64,000 nucleotides of DNA from the NCBI GenBank assembly GCA_030425925.1, contig JAUHZO010000008.1:62001-126000 (forward strand), read 5' to 3'. This stretch comes from Alphaproteobacteria bacterium. GTDB lineage: Bacteria > Pseudomonadota > Alphaproteobacteria > Rhodobacterales > Rhodobacteraceae. A program made the translations under genes and the position numbers. Below the pieces are notes generated by a model, which saw only the letters and a program-made list of their open reading frames with translations, did not search any database and was not told the DNA's origin. Below, one piece after another: positions 52,264-60,507 of the stretch (position 1 is its first letter; every line of letters starts with the position of its first letter).

Positions 52264-53535
52264 TCAGGGCAAGACGGGCGCGGCCCGCAGCTTCGCCGAC
52301 CCGATGATGCTGAGGGCCACCATTACCGCCGCCGTGGCCAGGCACAGCGCCACGCCGCCGACCTGATAGCTGACACCGGACAGAAGCGTGCCCAACAGAC
52401 GCCCCGCCGCGTTTGCCATGTAATAGAACCCCACATCCATCGTCACCCGCTCCCCCTTGGAAAAGGCAAGGATCAGGTAGGAATGCAATGCGGAGTTGAC
52501 CGCAAAGATCGCGCCAAAAACCAGAAGCCCGCCGATCAGCGTTGCCGTCAGCCAGGGCACCGGCGCGCCTGCGACATAGACCAGCCCCGCCAGAAGCACC
52601 GGCACAACCAGCAGCGCCGTGCCCCAATGGCGGGCCGCCGCGACGATCTCGGCCTCCGAGCGCTCGGCCGCGCGCAGCGCCTGCGGCGCGCTGGCCTGCA
52701 CGGCACCGTAGAGGATCGTCCAGACCGCCATGAACGTCCCGATGATGAAGAACGCGGTGCGGTTGCCCTCGGGCGTCCCGTCCGACAGAACGGCGGTGAA
52801 ATAGATCGGGATGCCCACCACGAACCACACGTCCCGCGCGCCGAACAGGAAGACCCGCGAAAAGCTCAGCCAGTTGATGTTGCGGTCCTTCGAGAAGACC
52901 TCGGAGAATTTCGCGCCCTTCTTGCCCGAGGGCAGGCCAGACGGCATCCGCAGCACGATTGCAACCAGTACCAGCGTCAGCACCGCCGCCATGCCCAGCA
53001 CCGCCGGCACGAAGCCCGCCAGCGCCAAGAGGGCCGCGCCGATCAGAAAGCCGCAGCCCTTCACCGCGTTCTTGGACCCGGTCAGGATCGCCACCCAGCG
53101 GAAGAGCCCGCCCTTCTCGGACGGGGCCAGCAGCTTGACCGCCGATTTCGCCGACATCTTGGACAGGTCCTTGGCCACGCCCGACGCGCCCTGCACCGCC
53201 ATCACGAAGACAACCGAGGCCCCCACGCTCCACGCCGGATCGAGCTGCGCCAAAGCCACCAGCGCGCCGATCTGCAGCACAAGCCCGGCATACAGCGTCG
53301 AGGTCAGCCCGAAGCGTGCCGCGATCCAGCCTGCTGACAGGTTGGTCACGATGCCCGCCACCTCGTAAAGCAGGAACAGGTAGGCCAGTTGCACGGGCGA
53401 GAAGCCGAGGCTGTTGAAATGCAGAAGCACCAGCATCCGGAGCGCGCCGTCGGTCAACATGAAGGCCCAGTAAGCGGCGGTGACCGCGATATAGGCGGCC
53501 AGACCTTCGGGGCGGTGAGCGGTGGCGTCGGTCAT
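52264..53535 (-). CDS. arsJ: ArsJ, organoarsenical efflux permease
   Basis: This 423-residue major-facilitator-type membrane protein has about 12 helices. ArsJ exports 1-arseno-3-phosphoglycerate, the unstable product that the neighbouring GAPDH forms from arsenate. Family segments include LRMLVLLHFNSLGFSP, GVAKDLSKMSAKSAVK and MDVGFYYMANAAGRL. It is the last gene of the ars operon, about 80 bases after the GAPDH gene. Confidence 0.92.
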   Translation of the reverse strand: MTDATAHRPEGLAAYIAVTAAYWAFMLTDGALRMLVLLHFNSLGFSPVQLAYLFLLYEVAGIVTNLSAGWIAARFGLTSTLYAGLVLQIGALVALAQLDPAWSVGASVVFVMAVQGASGVAKDLSKMSAKSAVKLLAPSEKGGLFRWVAILTGSKNAVKGCGFLIGAALLALAGFVPAVLGMAAVLTLVLVAIVLRMPSGLPSGKKGAKFSEVFSKDRNINWLSFSRVFLFGARDVWFVVGIPIYFTAVLSDGTPEGNRTAFFIIGTFMAVWTILYGAVQASAPQALRAAERSEAEIVAAARHWGTALLVVPVLLAGLVYVAGAPVPWLTATLIGGLLVFGAIFAVNSALHSYLILAFSKGERVTMDVGFYYMANAAGRLLGTLLSGVSYQVGGVALCLATAAVMVALSIIGSAKLRAAPVLP

Positions 53536-53566
53536 GGCAGCCTCGCGTTCGGGGGGAGAAAGGTGC

Positions 53567-53588
53567 GGCGGGGTGAACCCCGCCCTAC
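53567..53588. repeat. GTAGG palindromic repeat, copy 3 (partial)
   Basis: GGCGGGGT (53567-53574), GA and ACCCCGCC (53577-53584) plus CTAC form a truncated copy lacking the left GTAG. It lies in the gap between the GAPDH and arsJ genes. Confidence 0.6.
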
Positions 53589-53604
53589 AAGGTCTGGCAG
53601 GGGT

Positions 53605-53626
53605 GTAGGGCGGGGTTTACCCCGCC
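53605..53626. repeat. GTAGG palindromic repeat, copy 4 (partial, inverted to copy 3)
   Basis: GTAGGGCGGGGT (53605-53616), TT and ACCCCGCC (53619-53626) form a copy lacking the right end. It contains the GAPDH stop codon. Copies 3 and 4 face each other across 16 bases. Confidence 0.6.
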
Positions 53627-54630
53627 GCCCCGCCAAGCTGCGCGCCCACCATGCGGGCCACGTCCACCAGGCGACAAGCGTAGCCCCATTCGTTGTCATA
53701 CCAGGCATAGATCTTCACCTGCGTGCCGTTCACCACCATGGTGGAGGGCGCATCGACAATCGAGGACCGCGGATCGTTGGTGTAATCGGCCGAGACCAGC
53801 GGGCGTTCCTCGTAGCCCAGGATGCCGGCCAGCGGGCCTTCGGCCGCCGCCTTGAACAGCGCGTTGACCTCTTCGACGGTGGTCGCACGCTCCACTTCGA
53901 ACACGCAATCCGTCAGCGAGGCGTTCAGCAGCGGCACGCGCACGGCATGGCCGTTCAACCGGCCCTTCAGTTCCGGATAGATCAGCGTGATCGCGGTGGC
54001 CGAGCCGGTGCTGGTGGGGATCAGCGAATTCAGGGCCGAGCGTGCGCGGCGCAGGTCCTTGGCCGGGCGGTCGACGATGGTCTGGGTGTTGGTCACGTCG
54101 TGGATCGTGGTGATCGAGCCGTGCTTGATCCCGAGGTTTTCGTGGATCACCTTCACCACCGGCGCCAGGCAATTGGTGGTGCACGAGGCCGCGGTGACGA
54201 TGTCATGTTCCGCAGGGTCATAGATGTCGTGGTTGACGCCATAGACGATATTCGCCGCGCCGCCATCCTTGACCGGGGCCGAGACCACCACCTTCTTCAC
54301 GGCCCGTTCGAAATAGGGCGCGATGCGCTCGGCAGTCTTGTAGTAGCCGGTGCAATCGATCACCACGTCGACGCCCTCCAACGGCAGGTCGTCCAGCGAC
54401 CGGCTGCCAAAGACCGGCAGCCGGGTGCCATTGATGGTGATGCTGTCGTTGTCCGACGAAAACGCCGCGTCCCACCGGCCATGGACCGTATCGAATTCCA
54501 GCAGATGCGCATGGGTGGCCGCATCCCCCACCGCATCGTTCAGGAAGGCGATTGTGTCGCCCGCCTCCAGAAGCGGTTTGAGGACAAGCTTTCCGATCCG
54601 GCCCAGGCCGTTGATGGCGTATGTGGTCAT
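53617..54630 (-). CDS. ArsJ-associated glyceraldehyde-3-phosphate dehydrogenase
   Basis: This 337-residue GAPDH has NGLGRIGK at the N-terminus, the catalytic Cys in [10 protein letters not shown] and [11 protein letters not shown] at the end. Next to arsJ, such enzymes use arsenate in place of phosphate to make 1-arseno-3-phosphoglycerate for export. It overlaps the ArsR-ArsC gene by four bases. It is not likely to be the central glycolytic enzyme, judged by this context. Confidence 0.92.
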   Translation of the reverse strand: MTTYAINGLGRIGKLVLKPLLEAGDTIAFLNDAVGDAATHAHLLEFDTVHGRWDAAFSSDNDSITINGTRLPVFGSRSLDDLPLEGVDVVIDCTGYYKTAERIAPYFERAVKKVVVSAPVKDGGAANIVYGVNHDIYDPAEHDIVTAASCTTNCLAPVVKVIHENLGIKHGSITTIHDVTNTQTIVDRPAKDLRRARSALNSLIPTSTGSATAITLIYPELKGRLNGHAVRVPLLNASLTDCVFEVERATTVEEVNALFKAAAEGPLAGILGYEERPLVSADYTNDPRSSIVDAPSTMVVNGTQVKIYAWYDNEWGYACRLVDVARMVGAQLGGAAG

Positions 54631-55460
54631 GCCGTTTCTTCCGTGTTCGCGATGGCGTCGATCCGCGCCTGCAGGCTGGCGCGGTCGAGCGTGTCAAGGG
54701 GCAGCGCCGCGAAGGCGCGGATACGGTTCCTGAGTGCGCCGTAGACCTGCTGGAACGCAAGCCGCTTTTCGGCTTCGGTGCCGGTGGCCTTGACCGGGTC
54801 GGGCTGGCCCCAATGGCCGGTCATGGGCTGGCCCGGCCAGGGCGGGCATTCCTCGTTCGCCGCCCGGTCGCAGACGGTGAACACGAAATCCAGCTTCGGT
54901 GCCTCCGCGCCCTGGAATTCCGAGACATGCTTGGCGCGCAGGCCGCTGGTGTCATGGCCCTTCTGCTGCAGAAGTTCCACGGCATAGGGGTTCAGTTCGG
55001 ATTGCGGGTTGGTGCCGGCGGAATGCACGTCGAACCGCGCGCAGGCCTCTGCGCGCAGCAGCGTTTCGGCAAAGATCGAACGGGCGGAGTTGCCCGTGCA
55101 GATGAAGAGCACGTTGAATTTGCGGTCCGTCATGGGATCACCTTGCGGGTTGGGGATGACATTTGTGCAAAGCTCGGGCCGACCGCGGCAGCAATCGGCA
55201 ACGAGGTAGTCGATGAGCCGCCCGGCCCCCTGCGGATCGCCGCGGTAGAGCAGCGAGGTCCCTGCGCGTGCCTGCGTGACCAGTCCGGCGGCCTTCAGGG
55301 CCGACAGATAGGGTGACAGGGTCGAGCGCGGCAGCGCCAGCGCCTCGGCCAGTTCTCCGGCGGGGACACTTTGCGGATAGCGGCGCATCAATAGCCGGAA
55401 CAGCGCGAGACGCTGCGGATGTGCAAGAGCAGAGAGTTGGGTGAGCGATTCTGTTTCCAT
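54627..55460 (-). CDS. ArsR repressor fused to arsenate reductase/phosphatase-type ArsC
   Basis: This 277-residue fusion has an ArsR-type winged HTH (residues 8-85, [25 protein letters not shown]). Cys90, Cys91 and Cys98 follow in a linker, like the Cys-Cys...Cys sensor of Acidithiobacillus ArsR. A low-molecular-weight-phosphatase-type domain comes next (about 115-277), with the active-site CTGNSARS (Cys121). An internal in-frame ATG at residue 110, preceded by AAGGTGAT, could also give the ArsC part alone. It heads the ars operon, with operator-like dyads at its start. Confidence 0.9.
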   Translation of the reverse strand: METESLTQLSALAHPQRLALFRLLMRRYPQSVPAGELAEALALPRSTLSPYLSALKAAGLVTQARAGTSLLYRGDPQGAGRLIDYLVADCCRGRPELCTNVIPNPQGDPMTDRKFNVLFICTGNSARSIFAETLLRAEACARFDVHSAGTNPQSELNPYAVELLQQKGHDTSGLRAKHVSEFQGAEAPKLDFVFTVCDRAANEECPPWPGQPMTGHWGQPDPVKATGTEAEKRLAFQQVYGALRNRIRAFAALPLDTLDRASLQARIDAIANTEETA

Positions 55461-55522
55461 GTTTCTGGAAATAAAGAAGCAAAAGATCGGCCACAAGAAC
55501 TATTTCCGGAATTCTGGAAATA
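55452..55522 (-). promoter_or_regulatory. ars promoter with two equal dyads, one over the start codon
   Basis: Read on the minus strand, TATTTCC-N8-GGAAATA lies at 55501-55522 and TATTTCC-N8-GGAAACA at 55452-55473. The second covers the ATG of the arsR-arsC gene. A promoter fits between: TTGTGG (55491-55496), 17 bases, TATTTC (55468-55473). Transcription would then begin at or next to the ATG, giving a leaderless mRNA. No ribosome site is visible. The upstream dyad extends to 19-base arms (55489-55507 and 55516-55534, one mismatch). Confidence 0.7.
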
Positions 55523-55540
55523 GTTCTTGCGGCCGGTCAG

Positions 55541-55568
55541 GTAGGATGGGTGATATCACCCATCCTAC
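55541..55568. repeat. GTAGG palindromic repeat, copy 5 (perfect 28-base palindrome)
   Basis: The block runs from GTAGGATGGG to CCCATCCTAC and is a perfect palindrome with no unpaired centre. It sits directly after the TRAP permease stop codon, so it may serve as terminator for that operon. It diverges in sequence from copies 1-4 while keeping the GTAGG ends. Confidence 0.7.
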
Positions 55569-55569
55569 G

Positions 55570-57003
55570 TCACGCGAGCGACGGCAACCAAAGCACGATC
55601 CACGGAAACGCCACCAAAAGCGCGATCGTCACCGCATCGGCCAGAAAGAACGGCGTCACGCCGCGGAACACGTCCTGCACGCTCAACTCGGGCCGCACAC
55701 CGGCCACCACAAAGCAGTTGAGCCCGATGGGCGGGGTGATCAGGCAGAACTCGGCCATCTTGACCACGAGGATGCCGAACCAGATCGCGCACATCGGCCC
55801 CGACATGCCAAAGGCACTGTCCTCGGCCGACACGAACTCGCCCCCGTTCAGCGCCATGATCGCCGGGTAGACCACCGGCAGGGTCAACAGCAGCATCCCG
55901 ATGGCGTCCATGAACATGCCCAGCACCGCATAGGCCAGCAGGATGCAGATCAGGATCAGCATCGGGCTGTAGTCCAGCGTGGTGATCCAGTCAGCAAAGG
56001 CGCTGGGCAGGTCGGCAAAGCCCAGAAAGCGCACATAGATCAGCACGCCCCAGATGATCGAGAAGATCATGATCGACAGTTTCGCCGTCTCCACCAGCGC
56101 GTCGCGCAACTCGGGCAGCCGCATGCCGCGCCAGAGCGCCATGCAGAAGACGATGAACGCCCCCACCGCACCGCCTTCGGTGGGCGTGCCCCAGCTGTCA
56201 CCGCCGATCTGGATCGGGCCAATGCGGACCCAGTCCGGCAGCGGGTTGTAGACAAAGAAGATGATGATCACCACCACCATCACGATGGGAAGCGCAGGCA
56301 GCAAGGCCGACATCCGCTCGCGCCAGGTGAAGCCTCCCACCGGCGGGCCGATGGTCTTGAGCGTGACGGCCAGACCCACGATCAGCAGACCGTAAACCAG
56401 CGCCGAGAACATGCCGGGAATGAATCCGGCCAGCAGCAGCTTGCCCACGTCCTGCTCCACGATGATCGCGTAGATCACCAGGATCGCCGAAGGCGGGATC
56501 AACGAGGCCAGCGTGCCCCCCGCGGCCACGACACCGGCGGCAAAACGCTTGTCATAGCCGGCCTTCAGCATTTCCGGGATCGCGATGCGGGCAAAGACCG
56601 CCGCCGTCGCCACCGAGGCCCCCGAAACGGCGGCAAAACCCGCCGTGGCGAACACCGTCGACACCGCCAACCCGCCCGGCACCCAGGCGATCCAGCGCTT
56701 GGCGGCCTCGAACAGCGCGCGGGTCAGCCCGGCGTAATAGGCCAGGTAGCCGATCAGGATGAAGGTGGGGATCAGGCTCAGCGCCTGGCTCGACACCTTG
56801 CCATGCGGCACCTGGCCCGCGGTCTTGACCGCCACGCCCAGCGCCCACGAGAACTCGCCCGCGTCATAGCCCTTCTTCGACCAGAACACCCAGATCAGGC
56901 CGATCAGGCCCGCCAGGGCGGCGGCAAAGGCCACCCGCATGCCCAGCACCACCAGAACCAGCAGCCCGCCGGTGACCCAGAGGCCGATCTCGATCGTATC
57001 CAT
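55570..57003 (-). CDS. TRAP transporter large permease (DctM-like)
   Basis: This 477-residue membrane protein has about 12-13 helices and the DctM signatures (GMRVAFAAALAGL, LIPPSAILVIYAI, GMFMDAIGMLLLTLPVVYPAI). It carries the ion-coupled substrate channel. ATG overlaps the DctQ stop. It is slightly longer than usual because of a loop around residues 230-300. It is the last gene of the minus-strand run starting near boxB. Confidence 0.92.
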   Translation of the reverse strand: MDTIEIGLWVTGGLLVLVVLGMRVAFAAALAGLIGLIWVFWSKKGYDAGEFSWALGVAVKTAGQVPHGKVSSQALSLIPTFILIGYLAYYAGLTRALFEAAKRWIAWVPGGLAVSTVFATAGFAAVSGASVATAAVFARIAIPEMLKAGYDKRFAAGVVAAGGTLASLIPPSAILVIYAIIVEQDVGKLLLAGFIPGMFSALVYGLLIVGLAVTLKTIGPPVGGFTWRERMSALLPALPIVMVVVIIIFFVYNPLPDWVRIGPIQIGGDSWGTPTEGGAVGAFIVFCMALWRGMRLPELRDALVETAKLSIMIFSIIWGVLIYVRFLGFADLPSAFADWITTLDYSPMLILICILLAYAVLGMFMDAIGMLLLTLPVVYPAIMALNGGEFVSAEDSAFGMSGPMCAIWFGILVVKMAEFCLITPPIGLNCFVVAGVRPELSVQDVFRGVTPFFLADAVTIALLVAFPWIVLWLPSLA

Positions 57004-57632
57004 CAGTCATGCCCCCGGATCTGCTCGGCCTCGGCCGCCGCCTGTTCGGCCGCCGACATCACCAGCGGCACCGCCACGGGCCGCTCCAGCCCCAGCCAGA
57101 AGGCGCGGCCATAGCCCCAAAGCTGCAACGCGCAGCGCAGGCTCATCACGGCAAAGGCAATCGGCACCACCAGTTTCGACGGCCAGATCGGCAGGCCAAT
57201 GTCGATGGAGCTGTCGCGCGACCAGTTCGGCGCGCCGAAATCAAAGCTGCGGTCGAAATGCGCCCAGGTGCCCCAGACCAGAAGCACCATCAGGATGAAG
57301 ATCCCCAGCGTGGTCAGGAACTCTGCCAGCCACAGAACGCGGCCGCCCAGCGCGCCGACGACGATATCCATGCGGATATGCCCGCCCTGCCGTTGTACGT
57401 AGGAAATCCCCAGGATGGCGATGAAGGGCATGGCCGCCTCGATCCAGTCCACATAGCCGCGCAACGGCTCGTTGAACCCGTTGCGGCCCGTGACCGAGAC
57501 CACCGCCAGCACCATCAAGCCAAAGGTGAAGACCCCGGCGATGAACGCCAGGGTCCATTCCACCCGCTCCAGCCTGCGATCCAGCCGCGACAACAGGCTG
57601 TCGTCGCTCAGCACCGATGCGCTGCCCGCCAT
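57003..57632 (-). CDS. TRAP transporter small permease (DctQ-like)
   Basis: This 209-residue protein has four membrane helices and the DctQ-type segment GISYVQRQGGHIRMDIVVG. It partners the large permease. The N-terminal 30 residues are cytoplasmic and charged. It follows the binding-protein gene after 110 bases with two hairpins. Confidence 0.9.
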   Translation of the reverse strand: MAGSASVLSDDSLLSRLDRRLERVEWTLAFIAGVFTFGLMVLAVVSVTGRNGFNEPLRGYVDWIEAAMPFIAILGISYVQRQGGHIRMDIVVGALGGRVLWLAEFLTTLGIFILMVLLVWGTWAHFDRSFDFGAPNWSRDSSIDIGLPIWPSKLVVPIAFAVMSLRCALQLWGYGRAFWLGLERPVAVPLVMSAAEQAAAEAEQIRGHD

Positions 57633-57662
57633 GCCCTGTCCTTTCCGTCAGATGCGCCGCTG

Positions 57663-57722
57663 TCCCGGGCCTGACCCGGGACCTCTTGCGGCAAGGTGCG
57701 GCCCCGGACAGGATCCGGGGCC
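57663..57722. repeat. Two hairpins between TRAP binding-protein and permease genes, second is CCCCGGA repeat copy 2
   Basis: TCCCGGG (57663-57669), five bases and CCCGGGA (57675-57681) form the first stem. GGCCCCGGA (57700-57708), loop CAGGA and TCCGGGGCC (57714-57722) form the second. The second resembles 43317-43337 in arms and loop size. Placed after the binding-protein gene, they probably reduce read-through. Confidence 0.65.
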
Positions 57723-57742
57723 GCCATGGCTCTGTTGCAGGC

Positions 57743-58759
57743 TCAGTTCGCGGCCCGCACGCTGTCCAGCGTCGAGAACACGAGGTCATACAGTTCCTGC
57801 GCCGGCAGGCCCTGTGCGCTCATCTGCGCAATCCATTCGTCGTGGATCGGCTTGCCTGCCACGTCGCGGAACTTGGCCAGCTCCTCGTCCGAGATCTCGA
57901 CCTTGGTCACGCCGCGCTCTTCCAGCACGTCGTCCCACCGCTTGAGCAGCGCGCCGTAGTTTTCCAGGTAATGGGCGATGGCCTCGTCCACCGAGCTGTC
58001 CAGCGCCGCGCGCTCGTCCTCGGACAGCGATTCATAGGCGTCGATGTTCACCACGATCGGGCAGTTCACCGTGCCGGGGTTCAGGTTCGCGGTCCACCAG
58101 TCGGCTTCGTTGATGGTGCCAAAGGACAGGTGTGCGTGCTGGGCAAAGGCGACGGTGTCCACCACGCCGGATTCCATCGCCTGGAACGCCTCGGACGAGG
58201 TCACCGAGGTCGGCACACCGCCCACGGCGCTGAACGCCCGGCCCAGACCGCCGGTGGCGCGCACGCGCATGCCGTCGAATTCCGCCAGCTCGTCGCGCGG
58301 CTCTCCGGTGCCCACCAGGTTGTATTGCGGCATGGGCGAGGTCATCAGCATCTTCGCGTTCCACTGCGCCATTTCCTCGGCCACGGCGGGATGGGCATAG
58401 ACGGCATGGCTGACCGCCACTTCCTCTTCCAGATTGGCCACGCCCAGGAAGGGCAGCTCCAGCACGGTGATCGCGCGGTTCTTGTCCTGGTGATAGCCGG
58501 CGCAGAACTGCGCCATCTCGAACGCGCCGATGGAGATGCCGTCGAGGTTCTCGGTGTTCTTCGACAGGCCGCCATACGAGATGTTCATCGTGAAGGCGCC
58601 GCCGGTCTTTTCCTCGACCAGCTCGGCGATCTTGTGCACATGCTCGGTGAACGCGCGGCGCGAGCCCCAGACAGAGACATTCCACTCGGTGGCCAGCGCT
58701 TCGGTCGCGAAGGTGGCGGCAAGCGCCGTGGTCAGCAGCTTTGCGGTGATGTTGGACAT
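57743..58759 (-). CDS. TRAP transporter substrate-binding protein (DctP-like)
   Basis: This 338-residue periplasmic protein has a signal peptide (MSNITAKLLTTALAATFATEALA). Its DctP-type features include the arginine-containing GMRVRATGGLG segment, which usually binds a carboxylate, and the GVVDTVAFAQHAHLSFG region. Its place next to the box genes suggests an aromatic acid or ring-cleavage product as ligand; this is inference. The start is the ATG at 58759 with GGGAGG upstream. Confidence 0.9.
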   Translation of the reverse strand: MSNITAKLLTTALAATFATEALATEWNVSVWGSRRAFTEHVHKIAELVEEKTGGAFTMNISYGGLSKNTENLDGISIGAFEMAQFCAGYHQDKNRAITVLELPFLGVANLEEEVAVSHAVYAHPAVAEEMAQWNAKMLMTSPMPQYNLVGTGEPRDELAEFDGMRVRATGGLGRAFSAVGGVPTSVTSSEAFQAMESGVVDTVAFAQHAHLSFGTINEADWWTANLNPGTVNCPIVVNIDAYESLSEDERAALDSSVDEAIAHYLENYGALLKRWDDVLEERGVTKVEISDEELAKFRDVAGKPIHDEWIAQMSAQGLPAQELYDLVFSTLDSVRAAN

Positions 58760-58810
58760 GAAAGACCTCCCGTTATGCGTTGCGGCGGATTGTCCCGCCC
58801 TGCGGCGAAC

Positions 58811-59491
58811 CTAGTCGAAAGGCCGCGCGGTGCAACCCTCTTGCGTCGCCCGCCACCCGTCCCACAGCGCCAAAAGCGGCTCCCAGACCTCCGGGGTTCG
58901 AGCGCAAAAACCGGCCAGGTCCGCCCGCACTTCCTGCACCGCCGCCGCGTCCATGCCGGCAAGTGCCGGGACAAACCCCTGCGGCGCCTTCACCGCCTCG
59001 CGGCACAGCGCGTCGACATCCTGCGGCGTCCGCCCCTCCCCGACCAGCCCCGCCGCGGCACAGAGCAGCGCCAGCCGCATCTGCAGCCGCACCTCGACGT
59101 CGCCGATCTCGCGCCGGGGCAGCCGGGCGAACCACGCCTCTTCCGCGATGTTGTCCTCGACCAGCGGATCGATCACCTTGCCGCCGCCCCCGGGATAGCG
59201 GTACCACCCCACCCCCACCTTGCGGCCCAGCCGCCCGTCCCCCAGCATCCGCCGCGAGACCAGCAGGTGACGCCGCTCCGGCGCGGCTGCGGCCAGCGCG
59301 TGGTCACGGCCCGCCCAGGCGGTGTCGAGCCCGATACCGTCCATCATCTCGAACGGCCCCATGGCAAGGCCCGCAGCCTCCAGCGCCTCGTCCAGCTCCC
59401 AGGGTGCCGCGCCCTCGATCACCAGCCGGTCGGCGGTGCGGAACCAGACCTCCCGCAACAGCGCGACCGGGTCTTGCCCCCGCCCGGTCAT
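58811..59491 (-). CDS. Standalone 3-hydroxyacyl-CoA dehydrogenase C-terminal domain protein
   Basis: This 226-residue protein matches only the C-terminal helical domain of 3-hydroxyacyl-CoA dehydrogenases, in two copies (LAMGPFEMMDGIGLDTAWA and GRLGRKVGVGWYRYPGGGG; a second weaker repeat near 120-200). The NAD-binding Rossmann domain with GxGxxG is missing and I see no frameshifted remnant upstream, where boxR begins. It may act as a lyase-like or accessory protein of the box pathway. The ATG has no ribosome site and is only nine bases after a TATATC box. Confidence 0.78.
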   Translation of the reverse strand: MTGRGQDPVALLREVWFRTADRLVIEGAAPWELDEALEAAGLAMGPFEMMDGIGLDTAWAGRDHALAAAAPERRHLLVSRRMLGDGRLGRKVGVGWYRYPGGGGKVIDPLVEDNIAEEAWFARLPRREIGDVEVRLQMRLALLCAAAGLVGEGRTPQDVDALCREAVKAPQGFVPALAGMDAAAVQEVRADLAGFCARTPEVWEPLLALWDGWRATQEGCTARPFD

Positions 59492-59511
59492 GTCTTGCGA
59501 TATACTGCAAG
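59491..59511 (-). promoter_or_regulatory. TGCA/TATA element at the dehydrogenase-domain gene start
   Basis: On the minus strand the element reads TGCAGTATATCGCAAGACATG (TGCA at 59506-59509). TATATC can act as a -10 box placed to start transcription at the ATG. A close match lies at boxR (60450-60475). It is a candidate BoxR site. Confidence 0.55.
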
Positions 59512-59525
59512 CCCGCCTGCGCCGG

Positions 59526-60473
59526 TCATGCCAGAAAGCCTTCCTGCGCGATCAGCGCCGTCAACTCGGACAGGCTGTCCTCGACGCGCCGCCCCGACGT
59601 GTCGACCTGCGCATGCGCCCGGGCATAAAGCGCCTCGCGGGCGCGCAGGATGGTGCGCAGCTGCCCCATCGCCTCGGGCTGGCCCGCCATGGGCCGCTCG
59701 TCGCCCTGCGCGCGGACCCGGTCCATGTGCTCCTGCGGGCTGGCCTTGAGCCAGACGGTGTGAAACCGCATCAAGAGCCGGTTATAGGTCTCGGGCTCGG
59801 CCACGATACCGCCGGCCACGGCCAGGATCATCCGGTCATGAGTGGCGATCACCCGGTCCAGCGCGTCGGATTCCAGCTTGCGATAACCCTCCTGCCCGTA
59901 AAGCGCCATGATCTCGTCCACCGCCATGCCCCCGATGGCGGCAATCTCGCGGTTCAGCTCGACAAAGGGCAGCCCCAGCGCCGCCCCGGCCATCCGGCCC
60001 AGGGTGGACTTGCCCGCGCCGCGCAGACCCACCAGGCAGATGCGCCCGGCGCGCTGGCTGTGATCGGGCTCGTTCTGCAAGAGCCGCAGCACCGCGTCCC
60101 GCGTCGCCCCGTCCGCCGCGCGGAACAGTTCCGCCATGCGCAGCACGTCCGACGCCCAGGGGTCGTCGGCACCCACCAGCCATTCGATCCGGTGCCCCAG
60201 CGCCTCGGCCACCCGCTGCAGCAACCGGATCGAGATATTGCCCTCGCCGCTTTCCAGCTGGGCCAGATACCGCGGCGACACGCCCGACATCTCCGAAAGC
60301 ACCCGGCGCGGAATGCCCTTGCGCTCGCGGGCATGACGAACCCGGTCCCCCACCCGCGCCAGCAGATCCGCCACCGACTGGTCGATCAGCGCCCCGCCAT
60401 CGGCCTGCACCGCGCGTCCGTCAAAGGAAGTGATCTCTGCCATGCCCGCCACGTCTTGTGTACTATAATGCAT
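59526..60473 (-). CDS. boxR: BoxR/BzdR-type regulator (XRE HTH plus shikimate-kinase-like domain)
   Basis: This 315-residue protein has an XRE-type HTH (about residues 45-100, VLSEMSGVSPRYLAQLESGEGNIS) and a shikimate-kinase-like domain with P-loop GLRGAGKST (149-157). This fusion is characteristic of BzdR and BoxR, which repress benzoate genes and respond to benzoyl-CoA. Possible starts are the ATG at 60473, a GTG at 60452 and an ATG at 60443. The TATAGT box upstream would make the GTG a leaderless start. It lies among the box genes it should control. Confidence 0.92.
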   Translation of the reverse strand: MHYSTQDVAGMAEITSFDGRAVQADGGALIDQSVADLLARVGDRVRHARERKGIPRRVLSEMSGVSPRYLAQLESGEGNISIRLLQRVAEALGHRIEWLVGADDPWASDVLRMAELFRAADGATRDAVLRLLQNEPDHSQRAGRICLVGLRGAGKSTLGRMAGAALGLPFVELNREIAAIGGMAVDEIMALYGQEGYRKLESDALDRVIATHDRMILAVAGGIVAEPETYNRLLMRFHTVWLKASPQEHMDRVRAQGDERPMAGQPEAMGQLRTILRAREALYARAHAQVDTSGRRVEDSLSELTALIAQEGFLA

Positions 60474-60475
60474 AG
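60450..60475 (-). promoter_or_regulatory. TGCA/TATA element at the boxR start
   Basis: On the minus strand: TGCATTATAGTACACAAGAC then GTG. It shares TGCA, TATA and CAAGAC with the element at 59491-59511, with two extra bases in the middle. BzdR-type regulators bind TGCA-containing repeats, so it is a candidate autoregulatory site. Confidence 0.55.
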
Positions 60476-60507
60476 CCTAACGGGAAATCCCGCGGATGCA
60501 ATGCGCC

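Noticed and set aside
53617-54630. Central glycolytic GAPDH
   Set aside because: Its place between an ArsR-ArsC fusion and arsJ points to the arsenate detoxification paralogue.
55489-55534. Terminator of the TRAP operon
   Set aside because: It could contribute, but the identical spacing of the core dyad to the one over the ars start codon favours an operator. The palindrome at 55541-55568 is a better terminator candidate.
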